The notes beneath the pieces were generated by a model. That model was not told where the DNA came from, ran no database searches, and saw only the letters and a program-made list of their open reading frames with translations. Shown in pieces: positions 34,443 to 43,226 of a stretch of DNA of 64,000 bases. The position numbers and the translations under genes are program-made. Origin of the DNA: Nereida sp965655635 (GTDB taxonomy: Bacteria; Pseudomonadota; Alphaproteobacteria; Rhodobacterales; Rhodobacteraceae); the NCBI RefSeq assembly GCF_965655635.1, contig NZ_CBFHHE010000001.1, forward strand, positions 62,001-126,000. Reading direction: 5' to 3'. How positions within the stretch are numbered: position 1 is the stretch's first letter; each line of letters begins with the position of its first letter.

Positions 34443-35768
34443 TTACTCAGCCGCGTCGCGGTAAGGGGCTGCGCCACCGTATGGCACGTTGACACCGCCG
34501 TATCGGCGCACCCGCACGTTGCACTGTTCGGCGTGCCCAACAAACCCTTCCATCATGCACAGGCGGCTGCCGTATTCGCCCACAAGGGTCGCAGATTCGT
34601 CTGTCAGGACACGCTGGTAGCTGTGTGTTTTCAGGAACTTACCAACCCAAAGACCACCAGTATAGCGACCCGCCTTCTTGGTCGGCAGCGTGTGGTTTGT
34701 ACCGATTACTTTATCACCATTTGCAACGTTTGTGCGGGGTCCAAGGAAAAGCGCGCCGTAGCTGGTCATGTTTTCAAGGAACCATTCATCACGGTCGGTC
34801 ATGACTTGGATGTGCTCGGAACAAATCTCTTCAGAGACTTTCAACATCTCATCGTAGCTGTCGCACAAAATGACCTCGCCGTACTCTTCCCAGCTCACGC
34901 GTGCCGTGTCGCGTGTTGGCAAAATTTCGAGCAAACGCTCAATCTCAACTAGTGTTTCTTCGGCTAGTTTACGGCTGTTTGTGATCAAAACTGCAGGGCT
35001 GTTGTAACCATGTTCCGCCTGACCCAAAATATCCGTGGCCACAATTTCTGCGTCTACGGTGTCATCAGCAATCACGCAGGTTTCAGTTGGGCCTGCAAAC
35101 AGATCGATGCCCACTTTACCAAACACCTGACGCTTAGCTTCCGCCACAAATTTATTGCCAGGGCCTACGATCATGTCGCAAGGCTTCACACTTTCGGTAC
35201 CGATGGCCATAGCGGCGACGGCCTGAATACCACCCAAAATCATGATTTCATCAGCGCCGGCCAAATGCATCGCAGTCACAACAGCTGGGTGGGGCTCACC
35301 ATTTACGGGCGGGCTTGACGCCACAACGCGCGGCACGCCCGCCACTTTAGCCGTCAGAACGGACATATGCGCAGACGCGATCATGGGAAATTTGCCACCG
35401 GGCACATAGCAACCCGCGGATTGCACCGGAATGTTTTTGTGTCCTAGCACAACACCCGGCATCGTTTCGACCTCAACATCGGTCATTGAGGCGCGCTGAA
35501 TTTCGGCAAAGTTACGAATTTGCGCTTGGGCAAACTTAATATCATCAATCTCGCGGCTGGTCAGTTTTGACATGGCTGCTTCGATTTCAGATTGGCTCAG
35601 GGCAAAACGTTCCGGTGAATAGTTGTCAAACTTGACGGACAAATCGCGCACCGCCGCATCACCGCGTGCTTCGACATCGGACAATATGCCCTCAACGATG
35701 TCACGGGTCTGTTTATCATCAGCCGCTACGTCTTCTGCTGATTTGCCGCGCTTAAGATATTCAGCCAT
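34443..35768 (-). CDS. hpsN: Histidinol-dehydrogenase-family enzyme, probably sulfopropanediol 3-dehydrogenase
   Basis: A 441-residue HisD-family enzyme. Motifs: SAGCYVPGGKFPMIASAHM, MIVGPGNKFVAEAKRQVFG, GPTETCVIAD, the zinc-site region GQAEHGYNSPAVL and EHIQVMT. The N-terminus (MAEYLKRGKSAEDVAADD) and C-terminus (NVRVRRYGGVNVPYGGA) are like the HpsN subgroup of marine Rhodobacterales, which oxidises (R)-2,3-dihydroxypropane-1-sulfonate to sulfolactate with NAD, rather than biosynthetic HisD of the his operon. No his genes surround it. The symbol is assigned by similarity of ends only; other HisD-like functions remain possible. Confidence 0.7.
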   Translation of the reverse strand: MAEYLKRGKSAEDVAADDKQTRDIVEGILSDVEARGDAAVRDLSVKFDNYSPERFALSQSEIEAAMSKLTSREIDDIKFAQAQIRNFAEIQRASMTDVEVETMPGVVLGHKNIPVQSAGCYVPGGKFPMIASAHMSVLTAKVAGVPRVVASSPPVNGEPHPAVVTAMHLAGADEIMILGGIQAVAAMAIGTESVKPCDMIVGPGNKFVAEAKRQVFGKVGIDLFAGPTETCVIADDTVDAEIVATDILGQAEHGYNSPAVLITNSRKLAEETLVEIERLLEILPTRDTARVSWEEYGEVILCDSYDEMLKVSEEICSEHIQVMTDRDEWFLENMTSYGALFLGPRTNVANGDKVIGTNHTLPTKKAGRYTGGLWVGKFLKTHSYQRVLTDESATLVGEYGSRLCMMEGFVGHAEQCNVRVRRYGGVNVPYGGAAPYRDAAE

Positions 35769-35936
35769 TTTAGGTCCCCCAATTTGGTTGGCGTCATGTC
35801 ACCTTTCGCGTGACAATAGAGCGTTCCGCCCGTGGCTCAAGCAGTTTTTGCAAAGGTATGCAAAGCAGTGTGCAGCCAAGCATTTAGGGGGCGCGTAACG
35901 GGCTCATTCAATCTACGCAGTCTTGAAGTTGCAGAA

Positions 35937-36692
35937 TCACAAGCCGGCAAGACCCAATACGTCTTCGATTTGTTGCTCAATAATTTTGAGACAATCATCA
36001 TCGCTGAACGAATGGTTTTTGCCGCGGACCAGCATCAGCCGAACGTCTTCACAGCTTACATGGTCGAGTAAACCAAGTGCAGTTTCCCGGGTGACTGATG
36101 CATCTTCGGTGCCTTGAACCATGCGCAGTACGAATGGTAATTCCACAGGCTGCCGCATCACCAGATTATTTCGGCCATCTTCGATCAGGCGTTTGGTAAT
36201 CGGGTATGGCGCGCCATAATCAGACGGGACATGCACGACACCTTCGCGGTCAAGGGTCTCACGGGTTGGCGCATCAAAGCTTGCGAAAAAGCCGTCCTCG
36301 GTAAAATCAGGGGCCGCCGCGATGGTAACCATACCCGCCACATCCACCAAACCTGCGCGCGCAATCAGAAACGAAATCCAGCCCCCCATTGATGAACCAA
36401 CAAGGACAACAGGACCCGAACTGACATGGGCGATCAAACCCTCAGCGTCAGCGTACCAATCACCGATTGCCCCATCAACAAATGCGCCCTCGGATACACC
36501 GTGCCCTGAATAATCAAAGCGTAAGAACGCGCGGCCTGAGCGTGCTGCCCATTCTTGCAAATAAACGGCTTTGCTGCCTGACATATCAGACATGAAGCCG
36601 CCCAAGAACACGACCAAAGGCCCTTTGCCTTCGGTCAGGTGGTAGGCAATTTTGCGACCCGTGGGGGCCTGCCAAACAGACGGCTTAGTCAC
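35937..36692 (-). CDS. Alpha/beta hydrolase (ABHD10-like acyl-thioesterase type)
   Basis: A 251-residue alpha/beta hydrolase. The nucleophile elbow is LVGSSMGGWIS (Ser in GxSxG) at about residue 96, the oxyanion-side motif is VFLGGFMSDMSGSKA, and the C-terminal His lies in RGKNHSFSDDD. The pattern FLRFDYSGHGVSEG resembles mitochondrial ABHD10 and its bacterial relatives, which cleave thioesters. The GTG at 36692 is chosen; it overlaps the end of the lipoprotein gene by eight bases. Substrate unknown. Confidence 0.8.
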   Translation of the reverse strand: MTKPSVWQAPTGRKIAYHLTEGKGPLVVFLGGFMSDMSGSKAVYLQEWAARSGRAFLRFDYSGHGVSEGAFVDGAIGDWYADAEGLIAHVSSGPVVLVGSSMGGWISFLIARAGLVDVAGMVTIAAAPDFTEDGFFASFDAPTRETLDREGVVHVPSDYGAPYPITKRLIEDGRNNLVMRQPVELPFVLRMVQGTEDASVTRETALGLLDHVSCEDVRLMLVRGKNHSFSDDDCLKIIEQQIEDVLGLAGL

Positions 36693-36969
36693 AGACCAAA
36701 ACTCCGGACAGCGGGTCAATCAACGGCTCCAGATAGGCCCCGTCACTCCCACGGCGGCTGACCGAATAGCACCCATTAGGCGATTTATAGAGCGATGACG
36801 CGCCAACACCCTCAGGAAGCGCACGTACGGCTTTTTTGGATATACTCGCCGGTGTGCTTGGGGATGTCCCTGCGACACTACCCGAGGTTTCGCCACAAGC
36901 TGTAAGGCCAAGGCACAGACCGAATGCGACTGCACCCTTCACCATGTTATGGCTTAAAATCTTATTCAT
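36685..36969 (-). CDS. Small putative lipoprotein
   Basis: A 94-residue protein with a lipoprotein signal (lipobox GLTAC, Cys25) and a mature part with a NGCYSVSRRG phrase and two Cys, ending GVLVCD. No family recognised. It overlaps the start of the hydrolase gene by eight bases. The ATG 36969 is preferred over a start five codons earlier. Confidence 0.55.
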   Translation of the reverse strand: MNKILSHNMVKGAVAFGLCLGLTACGETSGSVAGTSPSTPASISKKAVRALPEGVGASSLYKSPNGCYSVSRRGSDGAYLEPLIDPLSGVLVCD

Positions 36970-37125
36970 CGCACAGCGCCCCAACTCATTTTCATACGCC
37001 TAGGCTAAGACTTTCCCGCGTAAGTTCAACCGCAAGCAGGCGCATAATGCGATTAAACCAAAAGCGCATTTGGATTATCTTGTGACTATATTGTCACCTG
37101 TATGTCCTAAGCGTATCCACTACAA

Positions 37126-37860
37126 ATGGACAACATATTCAAAGCCATCGCTGACCCCTCACGCCGTGCACTGCTGCACGCACTTCTTGATCAAGACGGT
37201 CAAACGCTTACCGCGCTTGAAGAACGCCTTGATATGACCCGTTTCGGCGTGATGAAACACCTTAAAGTTTTGACAGCAGCGGGCCTTATCCAGACCCAAA
37301 AGCAAGGGCGGTTCAAGTATCACACCCTTACCCCATTGGCGCTTCTTGATGCGCTTGATACGTGGCTTGATCCGATGCGCATTCATCCAGCCGTTCGTGA
37401 TGTCATGACCCTTAAACCACATCTGGCCGATGCCGCGCTGCCCGATCACACGCCTGATTTTGAGATGTCTTGCACACTTACAGCAGCGCCTAAGCGGGTC
37501 TGGCAAGCGCTGACAAATCCAGATGAAATTCCGCATTACCACTTCATCACAGGCCAAGTTTTGCGCGACAGCGCACGACTGGCCCACCACGCGAGTGACG
37601 GGGCGACCTTGCTTGAAACGATTGACCTAAACGTTGATCCTGAGCGCCGGCTTGAGCAGTCTTTCCGCCCGCTTTGGGGTGGCGAGACGCAGACATCGCT
37701 GTTGGCATTTACGCTTCGGGACGCGGGAGGTCACACACGGCTTACGATTGCGCACGATAAGCTGGGCACGTCAGACACCGCGATGCCCGAAGCGTGGGCG
37801 CGGTATATCACCAACCTGAATGCCTTTCTTACCCACGGCACTTCACAATTCGCGACGTGA
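37126..37860 (+). CDS. ArsR-family regulator fused to an SRPBCC (AHSA1-like) domain
   Basis: A 244-residue two-domain protein. Residues 1-90 are an ArsR winged helix (FKAIADPSRRALLHALL, then LTALEERLDMTRFGVMKHLK as recognition region, then GLIQTQKQGRFKYHTLT). Residues 110-240 are an AHSA1-type SRPBCC domain (MSCTLTAAPKRVWQALTNPD, then DAGGHTRLTIAHDKL), a hydrophobic-ligand fold. No metal-binding Cys pair is seen in the ArsR part, so the ligand may bind the SRPBCC cavity. It is monocistronic, and its targets are unknown; autoregulation is likely. Confidence 0.88.
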   Translation: MDNIFKAIADPSRRALLHALLDQDGQTLTALEERLDMTRFGVMKHLKVLTAAGLIQTQKQGRFKYHTLTPLALLDALDTWLDPMRIHPAVRDVMTLKPHLADAALPDHTPDFEMSCTLTAAPKRVWQALTNPDEIPHYHFITGQVLRDSARLAHHASDGATLLETIDLNVDPERRLEQSFRPLWGGETQTSLLAFTLRDAGGHTRLTIAHDKLGTSDTAMPEAWARYITNLNAFLTHGTSQFAT

Positions 37861-37985
37861 CGTAGGGCAGCCTAAGTTTATTCAAACGCTGCGCCCGTCC
37901 CATTGCAGTCCGCTCACAACGGGTTAGGTCTTGGACTGAGATCATCACCGGCCAACCGGCTGGTCACAATTCCAAGAGGTCGCAC

Positions 37986-38843
37986 ATGAGTTACACGCCC
38001 CCAAAAGTCTGGACATGGGACAGCGCATCTGGAGGCAAATTTGCCTCAATCAACCGCCCCATCGCGGGCCCTACACACTTCGCAGATTTGCCAAGTGACG
38101 TACATCCGCTGCAACTTCACTCACTAGCAACACCAAACGGCGTCAAAGTCACAGTGATGCTCGAAGAGCTGTTGGCCGCAGGTCACACTGGCGCTGAGTA
38201 CGACGCGTGGTTGATTAACATCCAAGAAGGCCATCAATTCTCTACCGGGTTTGTCGACGTTAATCCCAATTCAAAAATTCCCGCGCTTTTTGACAAAGAC
38301 ACTGGCGTGCGCGTGTTCGAGTCCGGTGCGATCCTTTTGTATCTGGCAGAGAAATTTAATGCGTTCCTCCCAAAAGATATCGAGGCACGGACCGAGACGT
38401 TGAACTGGCTCTTTTGGCTGCAAGGTTCCGCGCCCTATTTGGGCGGCGGCTTTGGCCACTTTTTCGCCTACGCACCTGAAAAATTCGAATACGCCATCAA
38501 CCGCTTCACGATGGAAGCTAAACGCCAACTCGACGTGCTAGAACGTAACCTTGAAGACCGTGAATATTTGGCAGGCGATGAATACACGATCGCGGATATT
38601 GCAACGGTTCCGTGGTACGGCGCAGTGGTCAAAGACTTGGTTTATCCCGGCGCACAGAAGTTTCTGGATGCGGCAAGCTATACCAATGTGACCCGTTGGG
38701 CAGAAAACATCATGGCGCGCCCTGCCTATGTGCGTGGCAACAAAGTAAATCGTGCGTGGGGTGAGCCCGAAAACCAATTGCATGAGCGCCATGATGCCTC
38801 AGATTTTAGCACGAAAACTCAAGACAAGCTTGCAAAAGACTAG
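37986..38843 (+). CDS. yghU: Glutathione S-transferase family, YghU-type disulfide reductase
   Basis: A 285-residue GST of the nu class (YghU/YfcG). Features: the N-terminal extension before the thioredoxin fold (TPPKVWTWDSASGGKFASIN), LQLHSLATPNGVKVTVMLEE as the beta-alpha start, VNPNSKIPALFD with the cis-Pro, and FESGAILLYLAEKF for glutathione contact. Enzymes of this class bind two glutathiones and reduce disulfides in the cytoplasm. A ribosome site (AGAGGT) lies just before the ATG. Confidence 0.9.
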   Translation: MSYTPPKVWTWDSASGGKFASINRPIAGPTHFADLPSDVHPLQLHSLATPNGVKVTVMLEELLAAGHTGAEYDAWLINIQEGHQFSTGFVDVNPNSKIPALFDKDTGVRVFESGAILLYLAEKFNAFLPKDIEARTETLNWLFWLQGSAPYLGGGFGHFFAYAPEKFEYAINRFTMEAKRQLDVLERNLEDREYLAGDEYTIADIATVPWYGAVVKDLVYPGAQKFLDAASYTNVTRWAENIMARPAYVRGNKVNRAWGEPENQLHERHDASDFSTKTQDKLAKD

Positions 38844-39019
38844 CTGACAACACGTTTCTGCGCTGCGCCAGCTGTAGTCTTGACGCGGCGCGGCGCACGC
38901 CCCCTTCGCACGGTCGAAACCTGCGCTTGACGAGTTTCGCAACAAACGGCACAACGGTGCCGAACCCCACCCGCAACCGCGCGCTTTTGTAGGCGCGAAA
39001 CTGACGAAAGGGCACGCCA

Positions 39020-40972
39020 ATGAGCGCCCAAACCACCCTCACCCTCCCCGATGGATCACAGCGCAGCTACGACGCAGGCGTCACACCCGCCGAAGTTGCG
39101 ACATCCATCGCCACAAGCCTTGGCAAAAAGGCTATTTCCGCAACTGTCGACGACCAACACTGGGACCTACAATGGCCCATAAACACCGACGCGGCGATTG
39201 CCATCAACACCATGAAAGACGCCGAGCTTGCGCTTGAGTTGATCCGTCACGATCTGGCGCACATCATGGCGCGCGCAGTTCAAGAAATTTGGCCAAACGT
39301 CAAAGTCACAATCGGGCCAGTTATCGACAACGGCTGGTATTATGATTTTGACCGCAAAGAACCTTTCACACCCGAAGATCTGGGTGCCATAGAAAAGAAG
39401 ATGAAAGAGATCATCAACTTGCGGGACGCAGTGCGCACCGAAGTCTGGGAGCGCGACGTTGCGATCAAACATTACGAAGATCGCGGTGAGCCTTACAAAG
39501 TTGAATTGATCGAAGCGATCCCGGGCGATGAGCCGCTTCGGATGTATTGGCACGGCGACTGGCAAGACCTATGCCGTGGCCCGCACTTGCAACACACAGG
39601 TCAAGTTCCCGCAGATGCGTTCAAATTGATGTCTGTGGCGGGCGCCTACTGGCGCGGCGACAGCGACCGCGCAATGCTGCAACGTATCTACGGCGTGGCA
39701 TTCCAGAACAAAGAGGACCTGCGTAAATACCTCAACATGCTTGAGGAGGCCGCAAAGCGCGATCACCGTAAACTGGGCCGCGAGATGGACTTGTTCCACA
39801 TGCAAGAGGAAGCGCCAGGTCAGGTTTTCTGGCACCCCAACGGCTGGACGGTGTACACACTGCTGCAGGACTATATGCGCCGCAAACAGCGTGGCGGCGG
39901 CTACGTTGAAGTGAACACACCGCAAGTGGTTGACCGCAAACTGTGGGAAGCCTCAGGGCACTGGGACAAATACCAAGAGAACATGTTCATCGTTGAAGTC
40001 GACGAAGAACACGCCCGTGAAAAAGCGGTGAACGCACTGAAGCCAATGAACTGCCCGTGTCACGTACAGATCTTCAACCAAGGCCTGAAGTCATATCGCG
40101 ACCTGCCACTTCGCATGGCAGAGTTTGGCAGCTGTAACCGTTACGAGCCTTCAGGCGCACTGCACGGCATCATGCGCGTGCGCGGTTTCACACAAGATGA
40201 CGGGCACATCTTCTGTTCTGAGGACGACATCACGGCAGAGACCAAGAAGTTCATCGACTTTCTTGCTGAAATCTACGCCGACCTTGGGTTTACAGATTGG
40301 ACAATCAAGCTCTCTACGCGCCCAGAAAAGCGGATCGGATCGGACGAAAGCTGGGACCGCGTTGAGGCCGCACTAGGTGACGCATGTCAAAACGCAGGCT
40401 ACGCCTATGAACTTCTGGAGGGTGAAGGCGCATTTTACGGCCCGAAACTTGAGTTCACATTGACAGACGCCATTGGCCGCAACTGGCAATGCGGCACGCT
40501 GCAGGTTGACCCCAACTTACCCGAGCGGCTTGATGCAACTTTTGTTGGTTCTGACAACGAACGCCACCGCCCCGTTATGCTGCACCGCGCTGTTTTGGGC
40601 AGTTTTGAACGCTTCATCGGCATCTTGATCGAAGAGCACGCTGGCAAGCTGCCGTTCTGGTTGGCCCCTCGTCAAGTTGTTGTGGCGGCGATTATCTCGG
40701 ATGCGAATGACTATGTATTGCAAAAAGTTGAGGAACTGCGCGCCGCTGGCATCCGCGCTGAAGCAGACATTCGCAATGAGAAAATCAACTACAAAGTGCG
40801 CGAACACAGCTTGGGTAAAGTGCCTGTGATCTTGGCGGTTGGCGCCCGCGAAGTTGAAGAAGGAACTGTCTCAATCCGCCGCCTCGGTGAAAAGCAGACG
40901 TCTGTGCAAAGTTTTGCAGAGACCCTTCCACAGCTTGCCCAAGACGCGACACCGCCCGATTTGCGGAACTGA
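39020..40972 (+). CDS. thrS: Threonyl-tRNA synthetase
   Basis: A 650-residue class II synthetase charging tRNA-Thr. An N-terminal TGS domain spans about residues 1-65, the editing domain has the HDLAHIMARAV motif near residue 77, the catalytic core has the zinc site NCPCHVQIF near residue 348, and motif 2 has FGSCNRYEPSGALHG. A C-terminal anticodon domain begins near residue 550. A long, GC-rich leader (38844-39019) without recognised RNA element precedes it. Followed by a strong terminator. Confidence 0.95.
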   Translation: MSAQTTLTLPDGSQRSYDAGVTPAEVATSIATSLGKKAISATVDDQHWDLQWPINTDAAIAINTMKDAELALELIRHDLAHIMARAVQEIWPNVKVTIGPVIDNGWYYDFDRKEPFTPEDLGAIEKKMKEIINLRDAVRTEVWERDVAIKHYEDRGEPYKVELIEAIPGDEPLRMYWHGDWQDLCRGPHLQHTGQVPADAFKLMSVAGAYWRGDSDRAMLQRIYGVAFQNKEDLRKYLNMLEEAAKRDHRKLGREMDLFHMQEEAPGQVFWHPNGWTVYTLLQDYMRRKQRGGGYVEVNTPQVVDRKLWEASGHWDKYQENMFIVEVDEEHAREKAVNALKPMNCPCHVQIFNQGLKSYRDLPLRMAEFGSCNRYEPSGALHGIMRVRGFTQDDGHIFCSEDDITAETKKFIDFLAEIYADLGFTDWTIKLSTRPEKRIGSDESWDRVEAALGDACQNAGYAYELLEGEGAFYGPKLEFTLTDAIGRNWQCGTLQVDPNLPERLDATFVGSDNERHRPVMLHRAVLGSFERFIGILIEEHAGKLPFWLAPRQVVVAAIISDANDYVLQKVEELRAAGIRAEADIRNEKINYKVREHSLGKVPVILAVGAREVEEGTVSIRRLGEKQTSVQSFAETLPQLAQDATPPDLRN

Positions 40973-41027
40973 AACATCTGTAGTCATTGCACAGAGATGT
41001 GCTAAATTTGACTACTGAAAATGTTAC

Positions 41028-41064
41028 AAAGGCCGCCCCGTGTCCATGCACGGGGCGGCCTTTT
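41028..41064 (+). terminator. Intrinsic terminator after thrS
   Basis: A perfect 15-bp stem: AAAGGCCGCCCCGTG at 41028-41042 with CACGGGGCGGCCTTT at 41049-41063, a six-base loop, then further T. One of the strongest terminators in the window. Confidence 0.92.
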
Positions 41065-41244
41065 GCTGTTTGTACTGACACAAACAGCCCAGATTGGCGC
41101 AAAAGCGCGGCCCAAACCATAACGTTAGATCCCGGCACCGTGCATCACGCGCCCGTGAGTGGCAACTTATCGCCTTCAAGCGCAATCTGAAGTCATTCCT
41201 GATGTTTTAGGGACCTTGACACACACTCTTGAAAGGACGTTCAC

Positions 41245-41535
41245 ATGTCGACAACAGCTAAATCACTTGCAGTAGCCGCTTCTATCGCAGCAGCGCTGAC
41301 CTCTCACGCAACCGTTTCTGAAGCTGCTGGCGCAAAAGAGAAATGCTACGGCGTATCTCTTGCTGGCAAAAACGATTGCGCCGCAGGCCCTGGTACAACG
41401 TGCGCAGGCACCTCAACAGTTGATTATCAAGGCAACGCGTGGACACTTGTTGCAGCTGGCACATGCGACACTCTTGAAGTTGACGGCGACCGCATGGGGT
41501 CACTTGAGCCACTTGAGCATGACCTACCAGCATAA
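41245..41535 (+). CDS. bufA: Bufferin precursor peptide (BufA1, DUF2282)
   Basis: A 96-residue DUF2282 protein. A signal peptide covers about residues 1-28. The mature part carries four Cys at 34, 45, 53 and 74 in the conserved pattern KEKCYGVSLAGKNDCAAG, GTTCAGTS and AAGTCDTLEV. In known bufferins the core Cys residues are modified by the partner MNIO enzyme and the product binds copper in the periplasm, protecting against excess metal. The gene leads an operon with DUF692, DUF2063 and DoxX genes, which settles the identity. A ribosome site (GAAAGGAC) precedes the ATG. Copper-dependent expression is likely but not seen directly. Confidence 0.9.
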   Translation: MSTTAKSLAVAASIAAALTSHATVSEAAGAKEKCYGVSLAGKNDCAAGPGTTCAGTSTVDYQGNAWTLVAAGTCDTLEVDGDRMGSLEPLEHDLPA

Positions 41536-41607
41536 TCTGATGCACTGGTACACGCGCGGGGAACGACCTTGCGCGTGTACATTCTAAAGATCGCCGAAAG
41601 TTTCTTC

Positions 41608-42537
41608 ATGTTTGACCACTCCAACACCCCTGATTTTGCCAAGCTAACGCACGGCGTTGGCGTGGGTTATAAACCGCAGCATTTCTCTGACATTATGCCA
41701 TCCGGAGGCGCGGTTGATTGGCTTGAGATACACGCAGAAAACTACATGGATGACGGCGGGCGTCCCCTTGCACAGCTTGAGGCGCTTGGCGCGAAATACC
41801 CTCTCTCCATTCGTGGTGTTGGGCTGTCTATTGGCTCCGAAGGGCCCCTTGATCCTGCGCATTTGAAACGGCTCCAGAAACTTTGTGACCGCGTGGACCC
41901 CGCAAGTTTTTCAGGACATCTTGCGTGGTCGACCCATAACATGGGCTTTCTAAACGACCTATTGCCCCTACCCTACACAGACCAAACGCTGAACACAGTT
42001 GCCGCACATATTGATCAGGTGCAAAATGCCCTTGGTCGTCAAATGCTGTTGGAAAATCCGTCCAACTATCTCGCGTTCAAAGAAACCCAAATGCCTGAGG
42101 TAGAGTTTCTAACAGAACTGGTCGAACGTACGGGCTGCGGGCTGCTGCTGGATGTAAGCAATGTGTTTATCTCAGCTACCAACCAGCAAACAGACCCGCT
42201 CTCATATTTAAACGCGTTTCCACTGGCTCATGTGGGCGAAATACATATCAGTGGCCATGATCATGATATTGATGACCACGGCGCACCGTTGCTTATTGAT
42301 AGCCACGGGCGTGAGGTAGCTGAACCCGTTTGGGTGCTCCTAGATCATGTGTTGCGCACGGCTGGGTTGCGCCCCGTTTTGATAGAATGGGATACGGATG
42401 TGCCCGAATGGCCCGTGCTAGCAGCCGAGGCCGCACGCGCCAAAACCGCTTTGCAAACGGCGGTCCCTGCGTGCTTTCCCAAGATGCATTCACGCAGGCG
42501 CTGCTTGATCCAAACGCAGCAACGCCTGCGGGATTGA
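41608..42537 (+). CDS. bufB: Bufferin-modifying MNIO-family oxidase (BufB, DUF692)
   Basis: A 309-residue DUF692 protein with a TIM-barrel fold holding several iron ions. Readable metal-site motifs are WLEIHAENYM near residue 40, SGHLAWSTHN near 95, LLENPSNYL near 143, LLLDVSNVFISATN near 180, HVGEIHISGHDHD near 205 and IEWDTDVPEW near 258. The family oxidises Cys in precursor peptides to heterocycles (thiooxazoles in bufferins). The ATG 41608 is chosen; an upstream TTG extension lacks support. Its 3' end overlaps bufC by 67 bases, more than usual, so the last residues may be non-native or frameshifted. Confidence 0.9.
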   Translation: MFDHSNTPDFAKLTHGVGVGYKPQHFSDIMPSGGAVDWLEIHAENYMDDGGRPLAQLEALGAKYPLSIRGVGLSIGSEGPLDPAHLKRLQKLCDRVDPASFSGHLAWSTHNMGFLNDLLPLPYTDQTLNTVAAHIDQVQNALGRQMLLENPSNYLAFKETQMPEVEFLTELVERTGCGLLLDVSNVFISATNQQTDPLSYLNAFPLAHVGEIHISGHDHDIDDHGAPLLIDSHGREVAEPVWVLLDHVLRTAGLRPVLIEWDTDVPEWPVLAAEAARAKTALQTAVPACFPKMHSRRRCLIQTQQRLRD

Positions 42538-43226
42538 TCGATCCGAAGGGCGAAACGGCCCCCAAACGCTTTGCTGTCTATCGCAACAACGTTGCAGTTA
42601 GCCTGACCAATGCCCTGAAAGAAGGGTTTCCAGTGGTACACAAACTGGTCGGCGATGATTTCTTTACGGCGATGGCCAGCGTTTTCATTCGCAAACATCC
42701 CCCTGAAAGCCCCATGATGATGCATTATGGTGCGGAACTGCCCAAGTTTCTGACCAGCTTTGCCCCCGCAACGAAGCTTGGTTACCTGTCCGATGTGGCA
42801 CGTCTCGAGTTAGCAATGCGCAGAAGTTACCACGCAGCTGATGCGCGCCCAGTTGCTGCTGACTTGCTGGGGTCAATTGAGCCAGATGCATTGATGAGCA
42901 TGTATTTCACACTGGCGCCAGCGGTTCAGATCTTACGCTCTAGGTGGCCTATTTACAGTATCTGGGCGGCAAATATGTTGGGTACGGAACTGCCCAACGG
43001 AGCGCGAGGCCAAGCCGTCTTGATAACCCGCGCCGAATTTGACCCGGTGCCACATCTACTCGGTGTTGGTACAGCAACCTTTATTGGCGCCCTCGCAGAA
43101 CATAACTTCGGCAACGCCCACGACACTGCCCTAGCCGCAGCACCGGGCTTTGACCTAAGCGCAGCCCTTGGTGTGCTGCTGGCGGGAAATGCGATCACCT
43201 CCATCACAGAAAGCCCCCTGACATGA
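42471..43226 (+). CDS. bufC: Bufferin system partner protein (BufC, DUF2063)
   Basis: A 251-residue DUF2063 protein. It begins with GTG at 42471 (LSQDAFTQALLDPNAATPAG), then RFAVYRNNVAVSLTNALKEG and FPVVHKLVGDDFF, both hallmark stretches of the DNA-binding-like N-terminal domain of the family. BufC-type proteins pair with BufB and help present the precursor peptide. It overlaps bufB at its start and bufD by four bases at its end (ATGA), so it is translationally coupled. Confidence 0.88.
   Translation: MLSQDAFTQALLDPNAATPAGLIDPKGETAPKRFAVYRNNVAVSLTNALKEGFPVVHKLVGDDFFTAMASVFIRKHPPESPMMMHYGAELPKFLTSFAPATKLGYLSDVARLELAMRRSYHAADARPVAADLLGSIEPDALMSMYFTLAPAVQILRSRWPIYSIWAANMLGTELPNGARGQAVLITRAEFDPVPHLLGVGTATFIGALAEHNFGNAHDTALAAAPGFDLSAALGVLLAGNAITSITESPLT

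Noticed and set aside
38844..39019. Possible leader RNA or riboswitch before thrS
   Set aside because: The stretch is GC-rich with short repeats, but no T-box or known riboswitch core is recognised, and T-boxes are not expected in this group.
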